Assembly: GCA_964020155.1 (NCBI GenBank) | Contig: OZ026556.1 | Location: 2,796,001-2,860,000, forward strand | Reading direction: 5' to 3' | From: Chondrilla cf. caribensis | Lineage: Eukaryota; Porifera; Demospongiae; Chondrillida; Chondrillidae | DNA length: 64,000 nucleotides | The notes under the pieces: model-generated | What the model was told of the DNA's origin: nothing | Seen by the model: only the letters and a program-made list of their open reading frames with translations | Databases searched by the model: none | Position numbers and translations under genes: made by a program | Part shown: positions 1 through 12,600 of the stretch, piece after piece | How the letters are laid out: each line of letters begins with the position of its first letter | Position numbering within the stretch: position 1 is the stretch's first letter

Positions 1-415
1 AGACACCACCAAAACTCTTCCTCCCTTACATCTCCGGCATAAGTGAGAGAATTGATAGAATATGCCGTCCACTGGGAATTGAGAAGTTTATGAAGTTTCT
101 TGCAGAGACTGTGACAGTGTCTACATTGGTGAAACCAGCAGAACCTTGGAGAAACGCCTTAGTGAACACAAGAATGCAGTGAAGAAGTAGGACACCAACA
201 ATGGCATTGCAGTCCACGCCTGGAACCTCCAACATCAAGTAGACTGGGAAGCTGCTAAAACAAGAGCAACAGAGGAGCATTACTGGAAGAGAAGAGTATT
301 GGAAGCACTACACATCCACCAACAGCAGCAATCCTCCAATCTAGACTGTGGATTAGCCATCAATCCCTTCTGGCTACCTTTATTAGACAAACTCACTGAC
401 TCCCGACAACGTTAA
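1..415 (+). pseudogene. Penelope-like element, 3' end with GIY-YIG endonuclease (fragment)
   Basis: Conceptual translation gives the linker typical of Penelope-like element polyproteins (LPYISGISERIDRICRPLGI), then, after a frame change, the GIY-YIG core CRDCDSVYIGETSRTLEKR and SEHKNAV. In these elements the GIY-YIG domain follows the reverse transcriptase and nicks target DNA. An in-frame TAG at 187-189 interrupts the domain; the frame then continues (WNLQHQVDWE, YWKRRVLEALHI) to a TAA at 413-415, which matches the normal C-terminus. The left part lies outside the window. It is a dead copy, and a hammerhead-like core follows about 125 nt downstream, as expected for the LTR-like ends of this class. 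Confidence 0.75.
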
Positions 416-529
416 TTTTAATTTTAATTTTATTCATACATATTTATTTTATCATTCTGACATCATTACATCCTTTCCTGCCTCACACCTGTCACCCTCT
501 TAGTATTTAATGAGTTCGCATGCTAAGTT

Positions 530-585
530 TTGTATACAGCTGAAGAAGATCTACGGATCGAAACGTCCCGTGTTTTATTTATTGA
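530..585 (+). ncRNA. Hammerhead-ribozyme-like core downstream of Penelope-like nuclease
   Basis: The sequence contains CTGAAGA (540-546), a short stem GATC / loop TACG / GATC (548-559) and GAAA (560-563). This matches the hammerhead pattern CUGANGA, stem II, GAAA. Penelope-like elements are known to carry minimal hammerheads in their LTR-like ends. Stem I and stem III are not obvious, so this copy may be inactive. Confidence 0.4.
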
Positions 586-679
586 ATTATTGGCTGTGAT
601 TACGCTCAACAACTCTCGTTACTCATGGATACTCACACAGCAATGAATCCCTATCATATCATTTCTCTGCTGTTAGCGT

Positions 680-1790
680 ACCGGCTACCATCGTATCCAC
701 GATCTACCCTGGATGGAAAGAGGTTAAATTTCTTAGAAGAGTGTTCATCCCACACTGTAGGTCACCGCAACTAATTATAAACAATGTAACCAGAGAAAAC
801 AACGTCGAGGCTTGGGATCGCCTTTTCATCTTCAGTCGGAGGAGGTTACATGCATCAACTTCAGGAGGGCATAGCCATAACCTAGACAGTTCGGCCATAA
901 AAGCTGTTAATGAGGAGATAGTCCCTCAACAAGCTTCTTCTCTAACATTTAAACCCGTAAAGGACCCCTTGAAAAATTTGTCTACCCTTGTAGCTTCCAA
1001 ACTGGAAGAGGGGGACTTCAAAGGAGCTGTGAGGATAGCTGGCAGCGATGAGTCTTTTGCCCCAATCAATGAGGTTACTATCAACCTTCTCAAACAAAAC
1101 ATCCACCACCACACCCTCATTCAGCCAAGCCTCCACAACCACACTCCTGCAATTCAATCGAGATCTCCACTTCTGAGGTTGTAAGATCAATTCAGTCCTT
1201 TCCAGCTGGGTCAGCAGGGCCCCTGATGGTCTTAGGCCACAACGCCTTAAAGACCTTATCTCAAGCAGGACTGGAGACGGATCAGGTCCACTGCTAGAAT
1301 CTCTGACTAGCTTTATCAACTTTGTTATCAATGGGGAGGTCTTGGACACAGCTATACCTTATTTCTTCAGAGCATCTTTGGTGGTCCTCAGCAAGCCTGA
1401 TGGTGGTGTCAGACCAATTGCCGTTGGCTGTATCTTACAGCGGCTTGTTGCTAAGTGTATTAGCTGTGCCATCCATGAAGCTATGAGTGACTTGTTGGCT
1501 CCTCTCCAACTGGGCTATGGAGGTGCAGAAGCAGCAGTCCATGCCACACGTATCTACCTTACTATTATGTCATCTGATCACCTTTTGTTGAAGGTAGAAT
1601 TCACCAATGCTTTCAACAGTATCAGAAGAGACAAGATGCTCCAAGCATGCTTTGAGCATGCCACAAAATCTACCTGTTGGTCCATTGGTTGGTCCATAGG
1701 CATAGAGCTCTGGTTGGTCCAACATACCAGAGCTCTATGCCTATGTCTTCTCATGTTACTCCTCACCATCTACCCTTCTCTTCCATAAGA
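680..1790 (+). pseudogene. Non-LTR retrotransposon fragment, 5' part of reverse transcriptase
   Basis: Two overlapping open stretches form the remnant. 741-1184 encodes an upstream linker region (SKLEEGDFKGAVRIAGSDES) seen in invertebrate retroelement polyproteins. About 1342-1660 encodes reverse transcriptase fingers/palm: FFRASLVVLSKPDGGVRPIA, LQRLVAKC, LGYGGAEAAVHATRIYL and FTNAFNSIRRDKML. The catalytic aspartate expected before FTNAFNS is glutamate here (VEFTNAFNS). A frameshift separates the two parts, and the YADD-containing half is absent. A 3' half of what looks like the same family lies at 16,390-17,600. Family assignment below the non-LTR level is uncertain. Confidence 0.7.
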
Positions 1791-2300
1791 CCACCCTACA
1801 ATCTGACATTTTGCAAATATCTGCAAAAATTGACGCAGCATAGTTGCCCATTTAAGTGTCCCCAATGACTGATCGATGAATCCTCTTCGACAACCAAAAT
1901 AGACAGATTTGATTCATAGAAAATTTGGTAATTGTCGTTTTAGATCGTTTCGAGGTACCTATCACAAGACTGCTAGGATTTTCGACAACAAGAGGGATCG
2001 AAAAGTAAGTGCTCTTTGAACAGATGGTGTGTTACACACCAGAAACGGACATCCATGTTTGCCACACAGTTGCATGCTACAATTGTGCCCTGTTCCCAGA
2101 GATGGAATGATTCGCTACCACGAGATGAGACCATCGAACGATTTGCATCCAAAGGAAGTCAAAATGAGCCTAAAATGAACATATCAAGGTGATATTGAGG
2201 TCCCCAAGCAATTAAGTGTTTGAGTAGGAACTTCTGACTCCATTACAGCCCAGAAGCAATACATATGTCAGGATCATAAAACCTTGCTAACACTCAGAAT
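1791..2300. other. Intergenic, unclassified
   Basis: No open frame, TIR or family motif was recognised. It lies between retroelement debris and a dispersed repeat and is probably transposon-derived. Confidence 0.3.
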
Positions 2301-2540
2301 AGAGCGTGTTCAATGGGCATGGTTTAGCATTTATAATATTATGGTGTGAGTAAAGATGGTCCATTTCGAAACGCAAAGAATTAGAAATTGGGCTCAAGCA
2401 CAATGGCTTTAATGAACATAATAATTTCAGCAAAAGTTCTTATATAGCTTAGAAAGACACCCAAGTAATATTATTTGAAAGACACCCAAGTAATTTGAGT
2501 GTGAGGGGCGGCACCCCACGATTTTTTGAACTCATGGGAC
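2300..2540 (+). repeat. Dispersed repeat family A, copy 1
   Basis: Shared landmarks with 18,065-18,262 and, reversed, with 16,139-16,320: a fragment near GATGGYCNATTTC, then GAAATTGRGCT, then a right end GTAATTTGAGTGTGRGGGG followed by GGCACCCCACGA. The copies are about 200 bp and diverged. No coding potential. It looks like a short non-autonomous element. Confidence 0.5.
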
Positions 2541-2560
2541 TTGTTTAAATTCATATTTCT

Positions 2561-2740
2561 TAACGATATGAGTTGTTGGACTGTTGTTGAACACGTCTAT
2601 GGTATTATCACACTGATAATCAACAGTTCTTTTCACAAATTATTCAACTGTACAACGTTTCACCCATCACGGGCTTCATCAGGTACAAAAATGATCTACA
2701 CTATAAGAAACATTAGTTATTGGCTAAAGCTAATGGCCAA
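2561..2740 (+). repeat. Inverted arm of Penelope-like element (left)
   Basis: About 180 bp that is repeated as its near-perfect reverse complement at 3339-3518, flanking the GIY-YIG coding region. It contains the hammerhead core on the minus strand. Paired LTR-like segments in inverted orientation are known for Penelope-like elements. Confidence 0.75.
2650..2715 (-). ncRNA. Hammerhead ribozyme motif (minus strand)
   Basis: Read on the minus strand: CTGATGA (2682-2676), a GCCC/GGGU stem II with loop GUGAU, then GAAA (2661-2658) followed by CGTTGTACAG. All invariant core positions are present. It lies just 3' of the minus-strand GIY-YIG frame, the expected site for a Penelope-like ribozyme. 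Confidence 0.65.
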
Positions 2741-2784
2741 TCTATTGGTCACACGAAGTGGCCAATAGATTGGCAGATGACAGT

Positions 2785-3339
2785 TCACTTTATATCCCTA
2801 ATAAGGGAGTCCCACACTGGACTCAGTGGGTACCCTGAGTCCAGGTTGTAGGTCCTGTGTCTTCTGATGTGGATGCCTTCTTTAATCTTCCTTTCCTTCC
2901 ACCTCTTTTCCCTGTCAATCACTTTTGACCTGTCCCAGTTTATTCTGTGGTTCAACACATCTGAGTGCACAGCATTTGCATTCTTGGTGTCCATCTGGTT
3001 CACAGCCCGTTTGTGTTCTGTAATTCTTGTCTTCAATGGTCTTCCCGTTTCTCCGATGTAAACTTCACTGCAATCCCCGCATGGTATCCTATATACAATT
3101 CCCTTGTCTTTATTCTTCTGTGGATCTTTCACTCGCGTCAAGATGCTCCTCAGAGTGTTGTGCTGCTGGAAAACTGGGTATAATCCAAACTTCTGGCAGA
3201 TCTTCCCTACTTTCTCAGAGGTCCCTTTGACATAGGGCAAGAAGCAAGGTGTATTTCTTCTGGGCTGTACTGCAGTTCTCTCCTCTTCGTCTAGTCCCCT
3301 CTCTTCTTCTGTAGTGGGCTTGTTCCTCAGTTTGGTCAT
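2785..3339 (-). pseudogene. Penelope-like element GIY-YIG endonuclease (3' part of polyprotein)
   Basis: The 184-residue frame starts in polyprotein linker sequence (CFLPYVKGTSEKVGKICQKF, then FQQHNTLRSIL), followed by the GIY-YIG domain: RIPCGDCSEVYIGETGRPLK and ITEHKRAV, with a C-terminal DREKRWKERKIKEGIHI and YNLDSGYPLSPVWDSLI. The key residues Y and G of the VYIGETGR strand and the downstream arginine and histidine are retained, so this domain looks undamaged. The reverse transcriptase is missing, because the inverted arm at 3339-3518 directly abuts the open frame. This is a 5'-truncated insertion on the minus strand. The first ATG is arbitrary, since the original start was far upstream. 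Confidence 0.8.
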
Positions 3340-3518
3340 TGGCCATTAGCTTTAGCCAATAACTAATGTTTCTTATAGTGTAGATCATTTTTGTACCTGA
3401 TGAAGCCCGTGATGGGTGAAACGTTGTACAGTTGAATAATTTGTGAAAAGAACTGTTGATTATCAGTGTGATAATACCATAGACGTGTTCAACAATAGTC
3501 CAACAACTCATATCGTTA
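3339..3518 (-). repeat. Inverted arm of Penelope-like element (right)
   Basis: Reverse complement of 2561-2740 with very few differences. Together the arms delimit a 958-bp unit whose interior is the GIY-YIG coding end. Confidence 0.75.
3368..3445 (+). ncRNA. Hammerhead ribozyme motif (plus strand)
   Basis: CTGATGA at 3397-3403, stem II GCCC-GUGAU-GGGU, GAAA at 3418-3421. Upstream, GTGTA and TGTAC can form a five-pair stem I with two wobbles, next to a possible AUA cleavage triplet in CTTATA. The trailing AACGTT is palindromic, which would suit dimeric folding with a very short stem III. Confidence 0.65.
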
Positions 3519-3624
3519 ACAACAACATGTCTAACAACTTCCATGTATTCATATTTCTTGTTTGTGTAATTTTTATATGTCTTGGTATGTCATGAACTGT
3601 ATGTATAATTTTATTTAAATGCAG

Positions 3625-6600
3625 AGGCAGAACACTAATGAAGTGTGGTTGGAAAACCTGGCTGTACATGTCATTATTGTTCTAGTACTAGATCGTTTTG
3701 CAGATTTTATTGGAGATGAAGTGAGGACAATAAGCACTAACCTATATGATGCTTTATATGGATTTATGTGGAATGTTTTGTGGATAGGCTAAAATTAGTG
3801 TACATAGGTATGTCACATATGTTCTGATTGTGCACTTAGGCATATATATATGTATATTTATTTTTATTTAGAGTATTAGATACATACAGTAGGTGGCTAC
3901 CCTGTGTTCAATTCTTATCAATTTTTCCTATAAGCTATGTAAAAGAATCATCCGCAGTTTGCGTATTATATTTGTAGTATGTACTTATGTCTAGGTGTGC
4001 TACAGCAGTAGTAAAGTGATAAATGATCACTAAGGGCAGAGCCAAGGTAATCAATTATCACTTTGATCTTCCTATGCACCACACTTATAGACATGCATCA
4101 CAAAATAGTCTCATTCGTATATTTGAAATATTTGCTAATTTAACTTTCTTTCAAATTTTGCTCTTTTGAAGTGTATTGCCACTGAATGCTGAAATTTCGT
4201 GAAATAATTTATGTAAGTAATTCTAAATAAATATTACTCCAAATGTCCTTTTGTGTATATTCACAATAGGTGGTGGCTCCTGTTAGAGCAACTTGTTGCC
4301 AGATTTTGGGCTTGATAGCTGAATTGTTGCCACTGAAAAAAGTGAAGCACGTGTGTTGTATTCTGGCAGATATGGCTGTTATGGATGCATGGGAAATTCA
4401 GTATTCATCTCTTCTTGCTATCAAGCATGTTTTATTTGCAAAAGCTGTAAGTTGTTGATATGCAATAGATGTATCTATGTATATAATTCAGTTCATCTGT
4501 TTGTTCATGCATCATTTCGAAACTATATGACAAAGCACACTACCAAGGGCTCAACAGTTATGAATGAGGTACTGGGAAGTTTTCTACAAGGGTTGAAGAT
4601 AATGGAAGTATTGATTAATTTCCAGCTGGGCTTTTGATTGTTTTGTAAACAATGAAACATGTCTGATGACTTGTGCTACCACTGTGCAAGTCTTATGTAT
4701 CCAAACAATGAACATCATTAATGACTTGCTTGTCCAAAAAAGAGTTAATAAGAAGTGCAATATAGCTTTCTAGAAAATGAAAAAGGGTGTTGGTATGATT
4801 TGCATAAAAGGTGATGGAACATTGTAGGGATGGTTGGAATAGGCGAACAGTCAGAATGAACATCCCACCCCAGAAGAAAGCACAATCTCAGCATCAGCAG
4901 GAATTACATTATGTAATGTTCGCTACGTTCTCTGCTGTAGATGTCAGGATTATTATGTTCCCTGGCACTATCTATTTATCTTGACTGTTTGCCTATTCCA
5001 ACCATCCCTACCTGGTTCTGTCACCTTTTATGCAAGTTATCACTACATCTTTTTCCTTTTTATAACATTTTATTGTTGTGGTTATCATTTTAGATGTACT
5101 TTTGTGTGTATGGAATAATCCCTTGTGTTCTTTAGGATGATGCAAAGGATGTCCTACCACTGCTTATGGCACCTTTGTTAGCACGTCTCAATGATGCAAA
5201 TGATGATGTTAAAGGGACTGCAGCGTCTGCGTTATTACCGGTGGCAAACTTCATGGGAACATCAATGTATACTGAGGCAAGCTCTATTGTTCAAAAATAG
5301 CAGTATATCTTGTAAACTGCTGATATGTTTAATGCAGTGTATCAAGCAATACATGTGCTCTTTCCGTAAAAACTCACTAATTATACATTTGATATTGCAT
5401 GATTAGTCAATGTCTGACCAATATAACCTACCATTTAGGAAATAGGATAATGACATGGTACATTTTAAAGTGTATACATACTTAACTGATGGTTTGTATT
5501 AGCCTTTGGCAATAAAGCGATATTTGTTGTAATGAACAATGTCTGAAGGATATCAGTATGATATTGTGTATGTTGGATCAGTATCAAAATATTGTACATG
5601 ATATATTTCATGATATCTGACACTATGTGTTATAGGTATAGGCTGTCTAGGTGTGCTACAGCAGTGATAAAGTTAACTACCACTTTCTCTTGCTGTTGCA
5701 AACCTAGACATTAACCATGTGAAGTAACTGTTGAAGTTTATAGAGAGGTGTTAAAATGTGTGTAGTAGAAGATCTAAGCAAGGGAATGTCGTGATATTTG
5801 GTTATATTGACATATTGATAGGGACTATTTAGGTGAATAACCCTCAAGTTGATAGCACCTACCACTAGTGTGCATTGTTTCATTTCTACCTGCTATGTAT
5901 GTGTGCATGTGTAAAATTACCAACTTCACATTCACCACAGACTGTTGCTGTAGTCCACCTTCTTCAGAAAGCTTTGGAAACCATCGATGATATTTCGATA
6001 TCTGTTGGTAGTGTGATGGAGCTAATGGCTAAACTCATTGAAACATCTCAATGTTGTACTGATGGTATGCTCAACATGAAATGTAGCCTTGTTGTCCCTT
6101 TGTTTATATGTATGTATCCTAGCATATTTCACATGCCCTACATGGGTATACTAACCTTATTTTTTGATATACAGTGTATAGCATGCAAGGTGTTGCAAAA
6201 GCAGGATAGGTTCTAGATTATCATGAATTGCATACATTACTTACATATCTGAATCTGGATTGAAAACATACGTTGTTACTTTAATGATAATGTTTGCATC
6301 AAGTGATATACAATGATAACAATAATGTGTTCACATTGAGCAATCTTTACTTATAGTAGTATGTTATATGGCTGTGTGCAGAATAATGCTATGTATGCTT
6401 CTCTTTTTTTTCTACCTGTTCTTACTTTCAATAGATGACATACTGCAACTTTTGCCAAGGCTATACCCTTATCTAACTCATAGGATGACTCCAGTGCGCC
6501 ACTCCTGTCTTAGAACTATTCTAATATTACTGGATGGACAGCCAACTCGGCATGGTCAAAAGCAACCCATTAGATATATGAACTGTCCCAGTGTTGATAT

Positions 6601-9600
6601 CACATATGGTTGGTTGATTTGCGTGTGTATTATGATTAGTATTGGTGGTTTCATCTCTGTGTGACGGTAGATATAGCATTATATGAAACGTACCCTCGTA
6701 ACATAACCTATAATTTTATTTGTTATGTATTTATCTTTCTGGGTGCCTTTATAGTAGCCACTGGCTATTGGTTCCCCAGTATAATAAAGATTACCTAACC
6801 TAACCCTCATGAAATCCTTATGAACTGTGATGCACAGTAAAGTACTGTATATATAGTATGACTTACATACTTTGTGTACGTATGTGTGTATGTGCATAGT
6901 ATATGTATCGTGATGGTTGTATTGTCTTTTTTCTGATTTCTTCTAAGTTCTTGTTTGCCTTTGTGTCAAGATATGTACGTCTTTTGTTCTGTATTCTAAA
7001 TATCTTTCATCTGTTATACATACATCTTCTGAATTTGGTCATTATTACTTCCCATCACTTTAACAGACAGGGAAAATCACTTCTAAAATGTGATTTTCCA
7101 CTGTGTCATCACATCCAAGATTTTGTTGTACTTGTAGGGATGGTCAAATTTTGGGGATTATTAGCCATATCTTCAGATTGAGGTTCCTTTTGACATATGT
7201 ATACATTCACTCTTGTCCTTTTCCTGTTGCTGATTACTGTTGAGAACTTCTTCCATAACTGGGTTATAGACATGATTTTGTAATTGTGGTGATGAACTTA
7301 ATATTTTCATAGTCAAAGTTGGAATCTTCTTTAGCTATCTACGTATGAGCATCTCCATATACTGAGCTATATTGATTAACTGAAATTTTTCTAAACTTAT
7401 GATGCATGTATGTACATACATTTTTGTATAATATGTATATGTAAGGAAGTTATGGACCTATGAACCTAGTGTACTGAACTAGTTGTCACTTCTATTCTTC
7501 TGCAGATGCTAAGAAACAGTGGTTACATACAAATGCATCAAACCTGTTCTGTTTGACGTATCATTTGATTGTCTTTGAGCGAGAAAACTGTATTCGCAAT
7601 GAGCTCCTTCTCCTTTGGGCATCACTGATCAGACAGTCTGGAGTATCTATTCTTGCATCATTTGTATCACGTTGGCTCATTCATTGGTTTGAGCTTGCAT
7701 CCTTTCCCACTGGAATGGTTGCTGATGATTGTGCATTGGTGAAGCACTTACTAAACATCTCTCTTATCAAGCAGGTAGTCACTGTACATTATACACATAC
7801 TCAGTACTCCTTGTTTATTGTACATTGATATGTTCTTCTTTGAAGAATGCACATCAGACAGCTATGAAAGGAATGGACAGTGATGTGGGCTCCTGTGTAT
7901 TGGGTGGTGTAGAACGATTTGACATGCCTTTGACAAAGGATGTACTGTCACTCACAGCAAGGATTGATTGTGCTTGGTGAGCTTATTTACTGTGTGTTTA
8001 AGAACAGTGCGTATATTAATTGATAGCAGGAAAAACTAAGTTGTCCAGTCACTTACAGTCTTGTTTTGATTGTAGGTGCATAGTCTATGCTCTGGCTGCA
8101 TTGGTGCATTCTGGGAGCAAGTGTAATGCATCACAACTTCAGGATTTGATGTTGAGTATATTTGAGCAGTTGCTGATGTCCAAAATTGCCACACAAAGAC
8201 TAGTAGCAGGGTTGGTTCTGTCACTATGGGCTAATTTTGACCAGGTAACAGTTTTTATTGAACATTGGAACTTGCATGTATATTATACTGATAACTGGGT
8301 GATATCACCCGGCGATGACTAATTGATAGACTACTTGCTATAGTCTCCATGTATTCCATGTAGTCACCGTAAATGAATCTCATTAACTTAGTTATCACCC
8401 AATTACTTGGATGACAGCCATAGAATTACTGACCTTGGCTCCGATCCCTGTAAATGGGTGATAATTACTACATATTTACAGTACATACATATAATATGTA
8501 TATTGTGTCCACACAGATGATGGGGATGTACAGTATACAACCGTCACTAAGTCTATTAGACATGGTTGTGATGATTACCCACTCTAAAGCACACCTGTGT
8601 CATGCATGTTTTTGTTTTGCTTTCTTGTGAAGGTGCCATCCTACCTGGTATCATTTTTTGAACCTAAAGTGGAATTATTGTTACAGCAGCAGACCTTTTA
8701 TGAAGAAAATGTTCCATTGTTGGGAGTTCTGCAAAAGGATTGCCAGGTATTATAGGTGTAGTAAGTACAGATACTTGTATCCTTTTGCATAGGCATATCA
8801 AAGACAAAAGTGTGCACATATGTGATATGTGCACACTTCCTGTGATATGTGCACACTTGGTGATCAATAGATTTTTTTCATGGGATATGCCTATAAATTA
8901 TGACTAGTGAATAGAAATATCAGAGTTCATAACAATTATACTATGTTGAATAATGTATTTATAATCAGTTCATAGATTAGTGAATCATGCCCTCGCTGAT
9001 TGTGAGGTCGATGGGATGGGTCATGGCATCATTGATATGGTGTTGATGGGAAGAGCGGGCTCCTCTCAGGCACATGATGGTGGAGCGGATGAGGGAGAAC
9101 CCAATGAGGCAACGGATCCAGTTCATGGGGATAGAGTAGGGCTGCCCTCTTTTGAAGCTAATGAGGGAGGCCAGGCGTTTATACATGATGGTGATTGATG
9201 TCACTTAGTTACCATAGCAATCGATCAATTAATTAATGTCACTTAGCTATACCGTCTCACCCACCGACAATAATGGCAGCGTCACAACAGTGGTCTTAGT
9301 AAAGTTTCTTTAAATCGTTAGTTGTTCTTCTACAGGAGATATGTTCGCCGAAAATAATCACAGCGTAGCAATTTATTCAAGTTATAGCGTCACAACAGTT
9401 GAAAAGTCTTACTAAAGTCTAAGAGGAGTTTCTGTAAATCGTTAGTAGTAACAAATTGTCAGGAAGCCTTATTCTACAAGAGATATGTTGTCCTTATCGT
9501 CCTTTTGAAGCGCGGGAGTGGAAACTGTTCTTCGTATCTATAATATATGTGCTAGGAGAATTTTGTTTTCAAGAACTTTCAAAAGCTGGGCTTTTAACTC

Positions 9601-12600
9601 CTCTGTTGGTTAAAAATTATCCCAATCTGTAATATGATCTATAAAACTAAAAAGATCGGCACATTTGGCGGATTCCATCAAACAAATCGATACACAGCAG
9701 TAGTTTGAAAGGATACAAGCTAGTTATGTACTTCCTTGGTGTGCTGCAGCACACCTAGGAAGGACATAACTACTACATGTACATACATATGTACTGTATG
9801 CACTGTAGCCATGTATTTAACATTTTAGTCCACACAAATTTTGATTGAAAATTGCTTAATTTCTACACTTTGAATACTAGGCCATAAATCTTTGTTTTCT
9901 CTAAGCTATGCAACAATAAACTCAATGTCAGTTAATATATGTTTATTAGTACTTTTATGGCTACAGCAGGTGCATATGTGTGTCATTTTATCCAAGGAGT
10001 TTTCACCATACATGTTTAATGCATTTGGTATGCCAAAGTACATAGAGAATTGTATATGCCCTTTGATCCAAGACTTTGTTTATGTGTTTACGTATGTGAT
10101 ATAGTTGTATCCTGGTGTAGTGAATGATAAGAATTTATACTGCAGTTATACGCATAGTTCAATGCAACATATTACATATATGCAATAGAAATGTGAATAC
10201 TAATTTCTTGCCTCGTTCTCCCTCAATTAATCCTTTCAATGAACCCTGTCTGGTGACTTGTGCTGTATCACTTATGAGTGCTATGTGGCTTATCTTTACA
10301 CATTTTCTCTCTGATCAACATACTTCTCAACCAGGATACAAGTAAATAAGTATTATCTGTAGACATTCTAACTATACCACAAAATGTACGTACACCTTAT
10401 GTATATATTTTATGCATATCCATCAATTTTAGGTTCTAATAGACTTTTTCTGTGAAAAGGGATATGAACCTAACGTTGCCCCTGTTGGTGGATCTTATAC
10501 TGTCGAGTTTGCTAGCAATCTAGTGACATCTGTATTTGATGATGCCATGTCTAAAGTCCAGTGTTCTGACTCAGATAGAAAGGTATGTAAATTCAGTTGT
10601 GCAGAGTAGTTCAATTTTATAAATTTATACAATCCTATTTTTAGGATTGTTGGATTAGGGTTATGTTAAGATGTTATTCCTAGGATTATAAACTATGAGT
10701 CATTATCTAAATCTTAAGCTCATGATCTAAGAATCCTCTTACACTATCTTAACCTGTGCTTTTATCTGGCAGTGGTGAGCTGAATCATCAGAGTCTTTAT
10801 TTTGATAGACTAGAATATTGGATATCTGATAAATGCTGGTGAATATTTAGTGTTTTCAAACACCTAAAGCCTTTCATGTCTTATTAGGAAGAATTTAATT
10901 TTCTCTATTCTGTTGAACACATTTTAGCTGGTAGTATTTGATTCCTCCTATGACTTTCATTTCCGTGCAGTGTATCTACAAACTCTACTTATATGCTGTG
11001 AAATCAGATCCTTGGTACCATGTATAATACGTATGTAGAAGTCCATAAAATACAATGAAATGTTCCAATGTTGTATGTACGTATATCTGCCCCACTCACA
11101 ATTTAGAACAGATCGTAAATGCATGAGCTGTTCGATGGGATGCTGGAAGTGGTCTACTATGCATTAATTCACCTGCTACATGTGCCAGTTCATTCCATTT
11201 TATAATTACTATATTGAGTACATACTGTATATTGTATATTATGTTGGTAGGATGTCAGATCCAAGCAACAGAATATAATTACTTCCATTGGAAAGCTAAA
11301 GCAAGAGAAGACGAAAATCAGTAACAGGTTTGTACTGTAGCACTTACTGATCATATTTACTACAAAATAACTGTGGAGTAAAATTGTGGTACTTTGCAGC
11401 TTAGTACAGAATTATGGACACTGTATATTTGCAAGTAGATTATTACGACGCCAATATCCCTAAGATTACCTAATACATATGTGTTATTGATTTGTTCAGA
11501 GTATCTGCCTGCCTAGCTGGAGCCCTGGTACTGTCCCAGTGTAAGATTGAGAAAATGAATCCAGTTATTCGGCCTTTTATGGATATTCTGAAGTCTGAAC
11601 AATGCTCTGCTCTACAGGTACATATACTATTATTATATAGTAATTAAGCATATGCTATAGTGAGTCATAACATAATTTAAATGTTTCATGTTTGTGTAGA
11701 TATTATAGTATTTATCAATTTTCTCATATATTCTCACAGTCATTGGTAGCTATTTGGCTATGTTCATTACTGGATATATTTAAAAGTCGACATCCATCAC
11801 CAAATGCCAAAGTTGTCAAAAATATTTGTTTGTTATGTGGTGCCAGCCCTTATGGTGTGCCGAACTATCAGCAATGTTACGAACCTCTTCATCATTCTGG
11901 GAATAAAGCTCATGTAGATGCTGGTTCTATGGAGATCACATGCAGTTGGAAAAATGGCATTCTGTGTCTGTTGTCATCACCAACAAAGGTATGTGCATAT
12001 GTATGCATAATACATACAGTATGTACATATTATATGTGAGCAAACACATTGTATTGGCTTAATATACAGTAGGAAACATGTTTATCTGATTTTCTACTTT
12101 GTGTATTGTGGTCAACCAATTCGTGCATTCATCTTCAAACTTATACCAGGTATACGTATGATAGGTACATGTATGTTTATTAGAACTCAAAATAACTTGT
12201 CCAAAAATAAGGTAGGTATTGAATTTTTTTGGCATTGGGCGATGGGTTTGTCATTCTGCAAATAAAAATAATTCCTCCTGATGTACTTAACTCAATTCTG
12301 TATGCTATTGATACTGTGACCACTGAGAGGGGACACTTTACTCGTAATAATGATATAGCGCATACGTGTATGTACATATGTACTATACATACGTAATGAT
12401 GATGTATTGGTTGTATGGCAAGCACGGTGAGCTGAGGGACAGCAGGTTATGATGAAATTTTGTTTTTATGTATTAAAACAGTAGCTATGATTACATTTAA
12501 CATTTGGACCACTGAGTTATTCTGTTGCTTTTCTACTCATACAGCTATTATTAATATATTGTATAAAATTCACTTTAAATTACTTCATTGCAATCCCTTT

